A DNA stretch of 64,000 bases from a virus, in the IMG/VR virus record IMGVR_UViG_3300044797_000098, positions 186,001-250,000 of that record; one strand, written 5' to 3'. Positions 35,330-43,784 of the stretch are shown in pieces. The notes beneath the pieces were generated by a model. That model was given only the letters and a program-made list of their open reading frames with translations. It did no database searches and was not told where the DNA came from. The first letter of the stretch is position 1. Every line of letters begins with the position of its first letter. Made by a program: the position numbers and the translations under genes.

Positions 35330-36073
35330 CTAAATCACCAAACTAAAATCTTCAAGCTTGTTCTCACTGAAAAATTGATCTAGATCTTTAAACCCATCAG
35401 GTAAATAAGCCTTTTTTATATTAGCATATTTTGAATAATTTTTTATTATTTTTTGCTCACCATCTTTTCCAGCATCATCACTATCGAGTATCAAAAATAT
35501 ATTATTCGTGTATCTTGTAAGTAATGCTATTTGCTCAAAAGACATATTAGATGATCCGAGCGCGACAACATTTTGTAAGCCTTTGCTATGTGCCTGTATA
35601 ACATCTAACTGGCCTTCCACTAAAATTACTAAATTATTTTTAATAATAGATTTTTTTGCCTTGTCTAATCCGAATAGATTAGATTTTTTTGAAAAGTGAG
35701 TATTTTTGTATTTTGATATATCTCTTAGATTTCTCTGATCATCTGAAAGAATACTCCTACCAACAATCCCAATAATTTCGCCATATACATTTTTATATGG
35801 TAAAACTAAATTATAATCCGACATAGTGCTGCATCTATGTTTTTGTCCATTGTAAATCTTATCATAAATCAGATCACAAGACTTTAATGTATCATTGCCA
35901 ACCATTGATGCCAATACTTCAAGATTTTGATTATTTGGAAAATATCCAAACTGCCATTCTTTTATTGCATCCCGTGAGAGACGATCACTTATGTATGTAT
36001 AAGTATCTTTGGCGGGAGCAAAATTATATAATAAGTCCGTACAACAATTTATTATTGTATCGAATATTGTCAT
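35330..36073 (-). CDS. dnaG: DnaG-type primase catalytic core (TOPRIM), lacking zinc domain
   Basis: 247 residues. Residues 20-60 (TYISDRLSRDAIKEWQFGYF) match the start of the DnaG RNA-polymerase domain. The TOPRIM fold follows: ILVEGQLDVIQAHSKG with Glu153 and Asp157, and FLILDSDDAGKDG with Asp197/199/200 binding metal. It would make RNA primers. The N-terminal CHC2 zinc domain and the C-terminal helicase-binding domain of full DnaG (about 580 residues) are both missing. A zinc-domain protein is encoded separately at 59292-59900, 23 kb upstream in the same direction, so the primase appears to be split. It is the last gene of the replication block, overlapping the previous gene by 4 bp (ATGA). 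Confidence 0.88.
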   Translation of the reverse strand: MTIFDTIINCCTDLLYNFAPAKDTYTYISDRLSRDAIKEWQFGYFPNNQNLEVLASMVGNDTLKSCDLIYDKIYNGQKHRCSTMSDYNLVLPYKNVYGEIIGIVGRSILSDDQRNLRDISKYKNTHFSKKSNLFGLDKAKKSIIKNNLVILVEGQLDVIQAHSKGLQNVVALGSSNMSFEQIALLTRYTNNIFLILDSDDAGKDGEQKIIKNYSKYANIKKAYLPDGFKDLDQFFSENKLEDFSLVI

Positions 36074-36297
36074 TTTAGTAAAGCCTTGGCATTTTTTATA
36101 CTAATAAAAATATTATGATACTGTGGATATTTATATAAAATAATATACTCTAATATATTCTGTGATTTATCGTCATATTGTTTCATAAAATATTTAATAA
36201 TTTCTCGCGCATCATTCTTATTAAGGGAATCTAATTTTGATAGATCCCAGTTTTTTACTATATTTTCAACTATATCATCAATAATTTTATTATTCAT
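36070..36297 (-). CDS. Small helical protein, paralogue of 36294-36590
   Basis: 75 residues, all helical. Its core NDAREIIKYFMKQYDDKSQN, then EYIILYKYPQYHNIF, aligns with EAKQLLSDFVVNHNIKSCEA and LIIEELYPHYLELI of the next gene upstream, so the two look like tandem duplicates; this copy lacks about 25 N-terminal residues. ATGA overlaps link both to each other and to the primase gene, so the three are probably co-translated. A primase or helicase accessory role is possible by position only. Confidence 0.68.
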   Translation of the reverse strand: MNNKIIDDIVENIVKNWDLSKLDSLNKNDAREIIKYFMKQYDDKSQNILEYIILYKYPQYHNIFISIKNAKALLK

Positions 36298-36590
36298 TTT
36301 AATAATAATAACTTATTTATCAGCTCTAAATAGTGGGGATATAACTCTTCAATAATAAGCCTCATTGCTTCACATGATTTAATATTATGATTTACAACAA
36401 AATCTGACAATAACTGTTTAGCTTCAATTTCTGAAACCTCACTAATGTTTGACATACCATATCCTTTTAGGATACCCATGGATAGCTGTTTAATAACATT
36501 CTTTTTATGCTCACCTTTTAAAATAGCACTAGTGCCCTTTTGATTTTTCAACCACTCAATAGTATCTGAAAAATCCTGTGCTTTACTCAT
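36294..36590 (-). CDS. Small helical protein, paralogue of 36070-36297
   Basis: 98 residues, helical, with HKKNVIKQLSMGILKGYGMS and a C-terminal half matching its downstream neighbour (YPHY/YPQY and preceding acidic-hydrophobic helix). There are no Cys, metal or nucleotide motifs. It overlaps the upstream zinc-ribbon gene by 4 bp and the downstream gene by 4 bp, a tight operon. Unknown function; paralogy is visible by eye but modest. Confidence 0.68.
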   Translation of the reverse strand: MSKAQDFSDTIEWLKNQKGTSAILKGEHKKNVIKQLSMGILKGYGMSNISEVSEIEAKQLLSDFVVNHNIKSCEAMRLIIEELYPHYLELINKLLLLK

Positions 36591-36925
36591 AGATCTTTAT
36601 GGCCACCATTCTTAATTATTTCTCTAATTTGGTTTTCATATATTTTCGAGATATTTAATGCATTACCGCAACTTACGCACACTAATTTATTATTAGCATC
36701 TACCTTGGGTAATGCATCGGCTTTACATTTCGCACACTTAACTCCAAAAGCTACCTTGGCTGATTTTTTAACTTGATTTTGACTCTTCATTAAATTTTTG
36801 GTAAACACCGGGATATTAGATATCGGGGCATCACACTCTGAACAATGAACTTCCATTGTTATGGGATTTAGATATGGTTGCATTTCCTTACGGCAACCTT
36901 TTGTAGTACAATTAGTTATAAACAT
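36587..36925 (-). CDS. Double zinc-ribbon protein
   Basis: 112 residues with two zinc-ribbon-like sites: CTTKGCRKEM .. HCSECDAP (about 6-38) and VKCAKCKA .. LVCVSCGN (about 63-90). Each has paired CxxC or CxxxxC knuckles. Similar small ribbons act as nucleic-acid or protein adaptors in transcription, replication or translation. It is one base after the DnaJ gene and overlaps the next, so it may belong functionally to this replication/chaperone cluster. Exact role unknown. Confidence 0.78.
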   Translation of the reverse strand: MFITNCTTKGCRKEMQPYLNPITMEVHCSECDAPISNIPVFTKNLMKSQNQVKKSAKVAFGVKCAKCKADALPKVDANNKLVCVSCGNALNISKIYENQIREIIKNGGHKDL

Positions 36926-36926
36926 A

Positions 36927-37898
36927 TTATTTTCCTTCTTGTTTTAGAAACTCTATTAATTTATCGGTATCACCATAATCAATATCTAATATAACACGCT
37001 CATTTCCTTTTGCTTGCTTTACACCACAACCCTCAATAATTATTTCTTCTTTATTTTTAGATTTAGCAGGAATGATTATTGTTCGTGTGTCATAAATAGT
37101 TTTAACTTCTTTTTCACATCCAATTAATGCATCGATTAGCGGTAAATTTAACTTGAAAATAACATCTGTTCCAACCAACGTTAAATCAGGGTCTGGTTCT
37201 ACTTCAACTTTTAAAAATACATCTGAATATACATCACCCATTATTCCAGCTGATCCGCCATAATTTCCAGCTCCTTGTATTCTCAATGTTGTAGAATTAC
37301 CCGACGGTATATTTATTTTTGCATTTACTTCAACTTCCGTAATCCCTTTTGCATTGCATTTTATGCAATCTTTAAATTTTACGTTTCTGCCATGGCATTT
37401 ACTGCACCCCGTTGAATAATGCATATTGCCTTGTTGTTGAATGACACGACCGAATCCATTACAAGATTTACATCCATTAGATTGTGGCTCTTTTCCATTA
37501 CCATCACAATCACTACATTTTATATTCTTTTTATATGATATCTCTTTTTCAACCCCCAACACGCTTTCTTTAAAAGATATTTTTGTATTTAAATTTATTG
37601 GTGATGCATTTATATTAGTTTGTTGCGAACGACCGAATCCATTAAAAATATCATTTAGATTTATATTAAATCCACCACCACTAAAAGGACTACGCGATTG
37701 TGGATTATATTTTTCAGGATTTTTACGATAGTCGATTATCAACTGATATGCTTCATTTATTTTTTTAAATTTATCAGTATCAGTTTTATATACATCTGGA
37801 TGAAACTGTTTTGCTAATTTTTTATATGTAGATTTTAAATCAGTATCAGATATACTATCTTGAACCTCTAATACATTATATGCTTCTTGAATATTCAT
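36927..37898 (-). CDS. dnaJ: DnaJ-type co-chaperone
   Basis: 323 residues. The J domain (about 4-64) has YNVLEVQDSISDTDLKSTYK and HPD at 33-35, which stimulates Hsp70 ATPase. A Gly/Phe-type linker (PFSGGGFNINLNDIFNGFGR) follows, then four zinc knuckles: CSDCDGNG (128), CKSCNGFG (143), CSKCHGRN (165), CIKCNAKG (178), the DnaJ zinc centre, though the last two depart from CxxCxGxG. The C-terminal substrate domain is shorter than that of cellular DnaJ (about 375). It probably works with host DnaK. It overlaps the RuvC-like gene by 23 bp and lies next to the double-ribbon gene. A phage-encoded DnaJ is unusual. Confidence 0.93.
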   Translation of the reverse strand: MNIQEAYNVLEVQDSISDTDLKSTYKKLAKQFHPDVYKTDTDKFKKINEAYQLIIDYRKNPEKYNPQSRSPFSGGGFNINLNDIFNGFGRSQQTNINASPINLNTKISFKESVLGVEKEISYKKNIKCSDCDGNGKEPQSNGCKSCNGFGRVIQQQGNMHYSTGCSKCHGRNVKFKDCIKCNAKGITEVEVNAKINIPSGNSTTLRIQGAGNYGGSAGIMGDVYSDVFLKVEVEPDPDLTLVGTDVIFKLNLPLIDALIGCEKEVKTIYDTRTIIIPAKSKNKEEIIIEGCGVKQAKGNERVILDIDYGDTDKLIEFLKQEGK

Positions 37899-38442
37899 TC
37901 ATCTTACCGCTTTCTAACATTAATGAACAATAATATGCGACGCACATAGCATCACTTACATCATAACTTTCTATTTTAATTTTACCTTTTTTATCTTTTA
38001 TCCAAGGATATTCGATATCTAATAATGCAGATATATGTTGTGGGAGTTCTTCTTTTGCAGGAAGTTTTTTTTCACCAATTTCTCGACGAATACCATGTCT
38101 AATAGACATAACATTGAATAGATCTGGTGGTCTTCCTAAAAAATCATATGCCATCAATCCAATCATTCTATTAAATACTGAAAGATTAATTATTGTTGTG
38201 GCGCTACTTTTACCTTTCATAAACTTAATTAAATCCTCTATGGCAATATAGTCAGGATTATATTTTTCCACAATCTGTCGAATATCTTTTCGAGTTTGGT
38301 CTAGTCTTTCAAAAAGATTTCCTTTTTTCGAAGGTTTATAAAACGAATGATTTATAAGTTTTGGTTTTTGCCCACGAGCATAACTTAATATACACCATCC
38401 TATTGTAGTCGTCGAAACATCAATACCCATTATTATAGCCAT
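37876..38442 (-). CDS. RuvC-like Holliday junction resolvase
   Basis: 188 residues with the RNase-H-like fold and RuvC acidic residues: GIDVSTTTIGW (D8), YIAIED (E69) and ESYDVSDAMCVAYY (D161, D164). Ruv-type nucleases cut four-way junctions symmetrically, which in a phage resolves branched replication intermediates before packaging. Size is close to bacterial RuvC (about 170). It overlaps the start of DnaJ by 23 bp, and a terminator upstream (38481-38512) separates it from SSB, so it may have its own promoter in the about 30-bp gap. Confidence 0.88.
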   Translation of the reverse strand: MAIIMGIDVSTTTIGWCILSYARGQKPKLINHSFYKPSKKGNLFERLDQTRKDIRQIVEKYNPDYIAIEDLIKFMKGKSSATTIINLSVFNRMIGLMAYDFLGRPPDLFNVMSIRHGIRREIGEKKLPAKEELPQHISALLDIEYPWIKDKKGKIKIESYDVSDAMCVAYYCSLMLESGKMNEYSRSI

Positions 38443-38480
38443 AGCACTGACTATATCGTTATATTACATAATTAAAATAA

Positions 38481-38512
38481 ATAGGGTAAAACCATTTCTG
38501 ATCCTACCCTAT
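38481..38512 (-). terminator. Rho-independent terminator after SSB
   Basis: ATAGGGTA (38481-38488) and TACCCTAT (38505-38512) form a perfect 8-bp stem; on the minus strand TTATTTTAA follows. It is 35 bp past the SSB stop, as expected for a highly expressed gene. Confidence 0.8.
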
Positions 38513-38546
38513 AAATATATCAATTTATGCGTGTTTTTACGCTAAA

Positions 38547-39227
38547 TTAAGCTGATTTTTTCTTAGAATCATAATCTTTGAAAAAATTACTCGAATCATC
38601 ATCTTCATCATCTGATTGATTTGATGAATCAGATCCGCCACCATTACCACCAATCTCTTCTGTTATTTTAGCAAGACGAGCTTGAACCTGTTCATATGTT
38701 GGAGGTGTTGTTCTACGAACCAATGCATCTGTGCCATTTTCTGCTTGAATAGCAAGATCTGATGCAGACAATGGTTTCTTTGGTTTAGCAACCGCAGAAT
38801 ATCTCGTTGGGCCAGCTTGATCACCAGCATTTATAATCGATATATCGTATGTTGATGGATCGCCCCAATCTGGATCATCATTAAGGTTTTTAATTCCCTT
38901 AAAAACTGTAAAACTGGCATCTAATATTTTATACATATTAGTTTCACGATCTATAACACCAATTAACCAACGTCGTTTTGGTTTATTGTCTTGCTCACAT
39001 AATGGACATCCTGTTTCTTTCGTGCTTGAACAATTAACACGATATCCGTATTTTTTGCCACCTTCTGGTGCATATGTGTGCTGTGAATATTGATGTGGAA
39101 GTGTTAATACACGAATAAGATTCGTGCCTTCTTTAAGACGCATCCATTCATCTTTCTTGCCGTTACTTTTATTTGGGTCGAATAATACTGTATCTGACCA
39201 ATTTACTTCACCACTTTTATTTGCCAT
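38547..39227 (-). CDS. gp32-like single-stranded DNA-binding protein
   Basis: 226 residues. The N-terminal two thirds match the T4 gp32-type OB fold with its zinc site: candidate ligands His50, Cys66, Cys74 and Cys77 in YSQHTYAPEGG ... NCSSTKETGCPLC. Aromatic/basic RRWLIGVIDRETNMYKILDA follows, with LNDDPDWGDPSTYDISI. The last 40 residues are Gly/Ser then strongly acidic (SDDEDDDSSNFFKDYDS), the usual protein-docking tail of SSBs. It coats ssDNA for replication and recombination and binds partners such as the recombinase. It is shorter than T4 gp32 (301). It has its own terminator and a palindromic upstream region. Confidence 0.9.
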   Translation of the reverse strand: MANKSGEVNWSDTVLFDPNKSNGKKDEWMRLKEGTNLIRVLTLPHQYSQHTYAPEGGKKYGYRVNCSSTKETGCPLCEQDNKPKRRWLIGVIDRETNMYKILDASFTVFKGIKNLNDDPDWGDPSTYDISIINAGDQAGPTRYSAVAKPKKPLSASDLAIQAENGTDALVRRTTPPTYEQVQARLAKITEEIGGNGGGSDSSNQSDDEDDDSSNFFKDYDSKKKSA

Positions 39228-39250
39228 TTTATTTTCCTATTATCTATTCA

Positions 39251-39265
39251 ATCTAACTATTAGAT
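39251..39265. repeat. Perfect inverted repeat upstream of SSB
   Basis: ATCTAA-CTA-TTAGAT lies 24 bases before the SSB ATG at 39227. It could be an operator or a short hairpin in the 5' leader. T4 gp32 represses its own mRNA through a leader structure, so autoregulation is conceivable here but untested. Confidence 0.4.
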
Positions 39266-39287
39266 TTACTGTTTTTATAACCGATTT

Positions 39288-39309
39288 TTAGCATCTTTTA
39301 CGATGCTAA
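39288..39309. repeat. Hairpin between 39356-39679 and SSB
   Basis: TTAGCATC (39288-39295) and GATGCTAA (39302-39309) form a perfect 8-bp stem with a six-base loop. Neither strand has a clear T-run after it, so it is not a classic terminator. It may be an mRNA-stabilising or processing hairpin. Confidence 0.45.
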
Positions 39310-39355
39310 TTTCCTAATTAATATGCTATTTTATTACCCGTTTTAATACTTATTT

Positions 39356-39679
39356 TTAGCCTGCAATGAAACGAACATAACGTGTTCGAGAATGATCTGT
39401 TGTGCGACCAAAACGAACGCTAACACCAGCATTACGAATTGATGGAACTATAACGTTTAGAACACGACGAAAATAACTTGGTGAACGAATGCCAGTGCGG
39501 ATTTTACCACTTAGATCTGTCATTGTTCCAATCCATTGACCATTTTTTGTCGAGTTAAGTAAATCAATTACTTGTTGTTTGATGTTGTTAACAACGGCGC
39601 GATCAACATTGATTGATCGTGTTGTTGTGCTGCTGCTTGTCTTGCGACCTGTTCGGGTTGTTTTTGCTGTTTTACTCAT
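39356..39679 (-). CDS. Small basic, probably DNA-binding protein
   Basis: 107 residues, strongly basic. The N-terminal 25 are a Thr/Ser/Lys/Arg-rich tail (KTAKTTRTGRKTSSS). The remainder (about 27-107) reads like a winged-helix-type fold: VVNNIKQQVIDLLNSTKNGQ, WIGTMTDLSGKIRTG, RRVLNVIVPSIRNAG and a basic beta end (SRTRYVRFIAG). Codons are GC-richer than in neighbours, suggesting strong expression. It lies alone between flanking gaps of about 60 and 128 bp. A nucleoid- or DNA-packing-type protein or a regulator is plausible; no family recognised. Confidence 0.72.
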   Translation of the reverse strand: MSKTAKTTRTGRKTSSSTTTRSINVDRAVVNNIKQQVIDLLNSTKNGQWIGTMTDLSGKIRTGIRSPSYFRRVLNVIVPSIRNAGVSVRFGRTTDHSRTRYVRFIAG

Positions 39680-39738
39680 TTTGATTTCTCCTATTTTTAT
39701 TTTCTGTTTTTTGTTTGATTGTTTATTAAGGTAAGTTT

Positions 39739-40092
39739 TTACTTTGTTTGTTGTTTATGTCTATAAATTAGATTCTGAATATCAATTATTCGATTCCAAG
39801 GAATCTGAACCTCTACGAATTGTGATACATCTGTTTCTTTTATTCTTTCATTATACTCTGTTCTAACCGAATCAGATGGACAATAAAATCCTACGAACTT
39901 TGCACAATGAACGAAACTATCGTCATATTTTACTGCCAAAAAATATGGCATCTTTTGTTGTTTGGTAACTTCTAATGTTATTAGATATGTTGGAAGTGTT
40001 CGTTGTGGTGCTTTGTATGAATCTAAAATCGAAGGCTGACCCGGTGTTTCTTCAATTTGTCTATTTTTTTGTGGAACTAATATATCTGGCAT
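39739..40092 (-). CDS. Hypothetical protein upstream of the small basic protein
   Basis: 117 residues, beta-rich with a central Cys pair (DDSFVHCAKFVGFYCPSDSV) but no CxxC. The start MPDILVPQKNRQIEETPGQP is Pro/Gln-rich and probably flexible. It abuts the recombinase gene by 1 bp, so it is probably co-translated with it. No known motif; role in recombination possible by position only. Confidence 0.65.
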   Translation of the reverse strand: MPDILVPQKNRQIEETPGQPSILDSYKAPQRTLPTYLITLEVTKQQKMPYFLAVKYDDSFVHCAKFVGFYCPSDSVRTEYNERIKETDVSQFVEVQIPWNRIIDIQNLIYRHKQQTK

Positions 40093-40093
40093 A

Positions 40094-41236
40094 TTATACT
40101 GCTACTTTCTTTGACTTCTTTTCTGATTTTATCTCAACAACGTTTTCTGTATTTGGTTTTCTATTAAACTTTGAGTCTCTTGCAATCTCAATCTTATCTG
40201 ATATTTCTTGTAATAGGAGCGGATTTTCTGACAATGCTTCGCAGAACTTTGGAAAACCTACCCATTTATAATCACCATATTGGTGTGATACTGATGTTGG
40301 TTTTTCTACAACATTATAGTCTAATGCAAGTTTAGCAATTTCTTCGTGTTTATCCACTACACCTTTGGAAAAATCTACCTTGAACTCACAATCTCTTGGG
40401 GTAGGTCCGAACTTACTCTTTTCAATTTTAGCTCGCATTGTATGACCAATCTTTTGGTCTTTATCATCTAAAATTTGCGCATCTTTTCTTTGAACTGCTT
40501 GAAAATACACATTGCAAGATAGGAAGTGTCCATATGTATTACCACCTGAGAATGTATGGTCTGGGCCATACGGATCAAAACCATCTCTTTTGTGATTAAT
40601 CATAATAAAAGGAAGATTTGCTTTTTTCACTTCCAATGAAACTTTCTTCATTGTTGTTGAAAGGAAACGTGCAAGCAATGACATATTCATTTTACCAACT
40701 GCTGAAACATCTTCTCCGGGTGGAATTACTGCTCCAATCGAATCTAACACCACTAAATTAAAATTCATTTCTTTTTTCGCAACCTTATCAAAAAAACCTT
40801 CTTTTGATTTTCCCACAAGAATATGCTTGCTATCTTCTTTTGGTGTTCCAAGCAACGATTCGAACAATCTACGACCATTTACCGCGAGATCACCACTAAT
40901 ACGTAATACTCGTTTTAGATCTATTCCAAGCGTTTCTGCCCATATTGCAGAAAACGTTCCTTCCGCATCTATAAATAATTGCTTGGCTGTTGGATCTGCT
41001 TTTTGTGCTTCGAGTATTCCAAGCATTGCCATAAGTGTTTTACCACTATGTTGTGGTCCATATAACTGAATAATGCGACCGAATGGATATCCGCCTGATG
41101 ATAGCGCGTCATCAAGGCTTGGACTACCAGTTTTAATTACTGGAACTTTACCACCGTATTCATTTGCATATCCGATATCTAATTCTTCATCTGCATCTGC
41201 GAATGCTCTAAAAAAATCTGCTTCGTTTGAACTCAT
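40094..41236 (-). CDS. uvsX: RecA/UvsX-family recombinase
   Basis: 380 residues from ATG 41236, which overlaps the upstream stop as TAATG; a second ATG at 41245 is also possible. Walker A YGPQHSGKT (about 59-67) follows EYGGKVPVIKTGSPSLDDAL, a pattern shared by UvsX and RecA. Walker B-like NLVVLDSIGAV, loop-1-type region, and FIMINHKRDG with the family's Gln/His/Arg turn follow. It forms ATP-dependent filaments on ssDNA for strand exchange, with SSB and the SbcCD-like nuclease as partners. The C-terminus is Lys-rich (KSEKKSKKVAV). Length is close to UvsX (391). It is coupled to a helical gene of unknown function. Confidence 0.92.
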   Translation of the reverse strand: MSSNEADFFRAFADADEELDIGYANEYGGKVPVIKTGSPSLDDALSSGGYPFGRIIQLYGPQHSGKTLMAMLGILEAQKADPTAKQLFIDAEGTFSAIWAETLGIDLKRVLRISGDLAVNGRRLFESLLGTPKEDSKHILVGKSKEGFFDKVAKKEMNFNLVVLDSIGAVIPPGEDVSAVGKMNMSLLARFLSTTMKKVSLEVKKANLPFIMINHKRDGFDPYGPDHTFSGGNTYGHFLSCNVYFQAVQRKDAQILDDKDQKIGHTMRAKIEKSKFGPTPRDCEFKVDFSKGVVDKHEEIAKLALDYNVVEKPTSVSHQYGDYKWVGFPKFCEALSENPLLLQEISDKIEIARDSKFNRKPNTENVVEIKSEKKSKKVAV

Positions 41237-41733
41237 TATTTCCATCCTATCATATCATTGTTATTATTTGATGAGACTATACCTTTGCGCATTCCAATAC
41301 CAACATCTTTATAGTAATGGTGTGCTTTGATTAGTATTTCATACTTTCTCTCTAAAAAAGTTTTACTTCCTTTTGCTTTTGCGAGCAAGGCATTTAATTT
41401 CTCAACATCCGTTGAGGATTCACCTGCTTGTTTTTTCATATCAGCGGTAGTTTTTCCATCCGCTGCTTTATATTCAAGAGCAACTTTATTTTTTATTGAA
41501 TTGACTTTTGTTTCTAAAAAAGAAACTGTTTTTACCAGTTTTGCGATATAACCAATTAATATATCTGCTCCGTATAACGTTTTTTGTTGAAGCATTTCGG
41601 CGTGAGCGATATCGATGGCATTTTCTGATGCCAGAACCGAAAGCACCTGTTGTATTTCAGTTAAATCGAAGTCTGAAAAATTATCGTCGAAACTTTCGCC
41701 AACCGCCTGACCAAGTGTGATTTTTTCTTTCAT
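41236..41733 (-). CDS. Hypothetical coiled-coil protein coupled to the recombinase
   Basis: 165 residues. An acidic start (SFDDNFSDFDLTEIQQVLSV) is followed by a long coiled coil (about 60-140) that ends in ERKYEILIKAHHYYKDVGIG. The stop overlaps the recombinase ATG (TAATG). Such a neighbour could be a recombination mediator, as UvsY is for UvsX, but I see no sequence support for that. Family unknown. Confidence 0.7.
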   Translation of the reverse strand: MKEKITLGQAVGESFDDNFSDFDLTEIQQVLSVLASENAIDIAHAEMLQQKTLYGADILIGYIAKLVKTVSFLETKVNSIKNKVALEYKAADGKTTADMKKQAGESSTDVEKLNALLAKAKGSKTFLERKYEILIKAHHYYKDVGIGMRKGIVSSNNNNDMIGWK

Positions 41734-41784
41734 ACATCTAATTTACTCACTGTCTGATTTATTCGCAACATCTTTATTTTTAAT

Positions 41785-42120
41785 TTATTTTTTAAGGTCT
41801 GACTTTATTTCTTCGAAGATTTTAGAAGCCTGAGATTTTATGTCAACACATAAATCATCAACTTGCTTGCGCATTAGCCTTAACTGTTGATTTTGCATTA
41901 TAGAACATATAAATAAAAATACTTCCATTGAAGTCTGTCTAGTTGATGGTGGCTTAATATATGTTATATATCCATTATTATCTGAAACAATAAGATCCTG
42001 AAACAAGTCCGATCCCTTCATTGAAGGGGGACGATCATATGATGCACAAATATCTTTATACATTTGATACTCATCATCTGTTAAAAGAACCATTTGATTT
42101 GCAATTATTCGTTTTTGCAT
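41785..42120 (-). CDS. Hypothetical helical protein
   Basis: 111 residues. It starts MQKRIIANQMVLLTDDEYQM, with ICASYDRPPSMKGSDLFQDL and a Tyr/Pro-rich centre (DNNGYITYIKPPSTRQTSME), and ends in a helix. It is 1 bp from the HNH gene 42122-43138 and 51 bp before the coiled-coil gene. No catalytic or metal motif. Function unknown; my impression is that similar sequences occur in other phages. Confidence 0.68.
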   Translation of the reverse strand: MQKRIIANQMVLLTDDEYQMYKDICASYDRPPSMKGSDLFQDLIVSDNNGYITYIKPPSTRQTSMEVFLFICSIMQNQQLRLMRKQVDDLCVDIKSQASKIFEEIKSDLKK

Positions 42121-42121
42121 A

Positions 42122-43138
42122 TTATCTATTATCTCTTTCTTCTATATTTTTCTTGGCTGAGTACGGACGAAGATTTTCTAACGACCAGCACTTTAAAAAA
42201 TTAGGATGTTCGAAACTATTAAATATTAATTTTGATTGCGGAACTATGTGATCTATTTGCCAAGTCCAAGTCGACGGATCTTTTTCATTCCAGCTTTTAG
42301 GATTATATACACCATGATTATTTAACGTCATCCATGCTTTGCCATCTGGTGTTAAATTTTCTGAATCATTAAATTTACTAACTAAGTGCTCTAATAACTC
42401 TTCTCCTGTAAATGGAAGATTATATTTACATGATACTTTCTTTTTTAATCCCATTTGACTTTTGATCATTCTACGAATAAAATTAGAAACATATATCATA
42501 TATTTATATGTTGGATCAATTTTTCTTTTCTTTTTATTTGTTTCATTTTTCTTTTTATTTATTGCGGACTTATTATTATAATAATAGTCTCTACCATATT
42601 TTTGCCTTTCTTCTTTATTTTCTTCATAGTATTCACTTGCTTTTTCTAAAATATCTTCCTTATTATCTTTATAATAATTTTGGGAGTATTCTATTTTTTC
42701 TTGCTGATGACTATCATAATACGTTTTTGCTTTAACTGCATCTTTTTTCTTTTCATCACACGTTCTGTTTTCTCTTTTTTCTTTTGATTTTTGTGCTATT
42801 TCTTCCTTGTTTTCTTTTCTATATTCTTTACTATATTCTAACCTTGCTTCTTTATTATTTTTATAGTAATCTATGGATCTACCTATCTCTCGTTCTTTAT
42901 TTTCTTTATAATAATTTATATTATATTCTGATTTTTCTTCTTTATGTTCTGCACCATATGAATTTATTCGTTCTAACTCTTGTTCTCTATTATCTTCAAA
43001 ATATTTTTTATTATATTTTGTTTTACATATTTTACACATATATTCTAGTCCGTCTTTATTATTTTTATTTTTAGAAAAAAATGAAAGATCCCTTTCTTGT
43101 TCACATTTTGTGCAAGTCTTTTTCTCAACATTTTCCAT
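42122..43138 (-). CDS. HNH endonuclease with repeated YYKENKE helices
   Basis: 338 residues in three parts. Residues 9-40 are a zinc ribbon (CTKCEQERDLSFFS ... YMCKIC). About 42-195 consists of repeats of about 14-17 residues with consensus (Y-Y-K-E/D-N-K-E-x-x-x-E-x-S-x-x), extended Lys/Glu helices. The C-terminal part has the HNH core: TWTWQIDHIVPQSKLIFNSF, FLKCWSLENLRPYSAKKN, the His-Asn pattern used by phage homing endonucleases. It is clearly paralogous to 50200-51114. The repeats may span the DNA target. Codon use is very AT-rich. Insertions of this sort commonly spread between phages; target unknown. Confidence 0.9.
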   Translation of the reverse strand: MENVEKKTCTKCEQERDLSFFSKNKNNKDGLEYMCKICKTKYNKKYFEDNREQELERINSYGAEHKEEKSEYNINYYKENKEREIGRSIDYYKNNKEARLEYSKEYRKENKEEIAQKSKEKRENRTCDEKKKDAVKAKTYYDSHQQEKIEYSQNYYKDNKEDILEKASEYYEENKEERQKYGRDYYYNNKSAINKKKNETNKKKRKIDPTYKYMIYVSNFIRRMIKSQMGLKKKVSCKYNLPFTGEELLEHLVSKFNDSENLTPDGKAWMTLNNHGVYNPKSWNEKDPSTWTWQIDHIVPQSKLIFNSFEHPNFLKCWSLENLRPYSAKKNIEERDNR

Positions 43139-43188
43139 ACCTAAAATCTCCTATAACTATACCAATTTATTAGCATTTTTATAGTATT

Positions 43189-43782
43189 TTATCCTCGTCG
43201 CAAACTCTTTAATTTTTGTAAGTGAGCATCAGCACGAGCACTCTCTTTTGGATCTATTTGCATTCCATCTCCAAAAAGATTTGTCATTTGACCCAATTCA
43301 TTTCTATTTAAACCATCACCTGCTTCCGATGCAAGATCTATCTCATTACCCTCATCATCAGTGCCTACGTATAGGGACGGATCTGCCAGCCCTCCTGCCC
43401 CGCCTTTCTTTATAAACTCTATGGCATTTTTAGGATTTATCTGTCCAGTTCCAACACCCTCTTCTACATCACCGTTTGCTCTACGAAGTGGTTTCGGCTT
43501 ACCGCCACCTTGGCGCTCTTCGTCTCTAACTGTTGCAGGGAGTTCATTTTTATTAATTACAATTTCATCCTCTTTTAATTTACGAAGTTGAAAATTAGTA
43601 AATAACCAATCTTCTATTTGATCCATGTGTTCGCTTGCTTTATTGAGAACTGCTTTTAGATCATTGATTATAATCTGAACATTTGGATCTACTATATGCT
43701 CACCACATAATGGACACGAATTAATCGAGATCGCATGCTGAAACTTAGCCGGAACATCTTCACTACAAGAATTACATTTCAT
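43189..43782 (-). CDS. Zinc-ribbon protein, otherwise unknown
   Basis: 197 residues. Residues 3-26 have CNSCSEDVP ... NSCPLCGEHI, a four-Cys zinc ribbon at the N-terminus. A helix (about 35-75) and an Arg/Gly/Lys-rich loop follow (DEERQGGGKPKPLRRANGDV), then a Gly/Asp-rich C-terminal half. Could be an adaptor in replication/transcription. It is 2 bp from 43785-44990. Family not recognised. Confidence 0.72.
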   Translation of the reverse strand: MKCNSCSEDVPAKFQHAISINSCPLCGEHIVDPNVQIIINDLKAVLNKASEHMDQIEDWLFTNFQLRKLKEDEIVINKNELPATVRDEERQGGGKPKPLRRANGDVEEGVGTGQINPKNAIEFIKKGGAGGLADPSLYVGTDDEGNEIDLASEAGDGLNRNELGQMTNLFGDGMQIDPKESARADAHLQKLKSLRRG

Positions 43783-43784
43783 AA

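Noticed and set aside
39288-39309. Hairpin called as terminator
   Set aside because: Perfect stem but no T-run on either strand; kept only as an inverted repeat.
42300-43000. Periodic AT-rich repeats resembling a repeat array
   Set aside because: The period follows the YYKENKE codons; the units are coding and degenerate, with no direct-repeat/spacer structure, so not a CRISPR.
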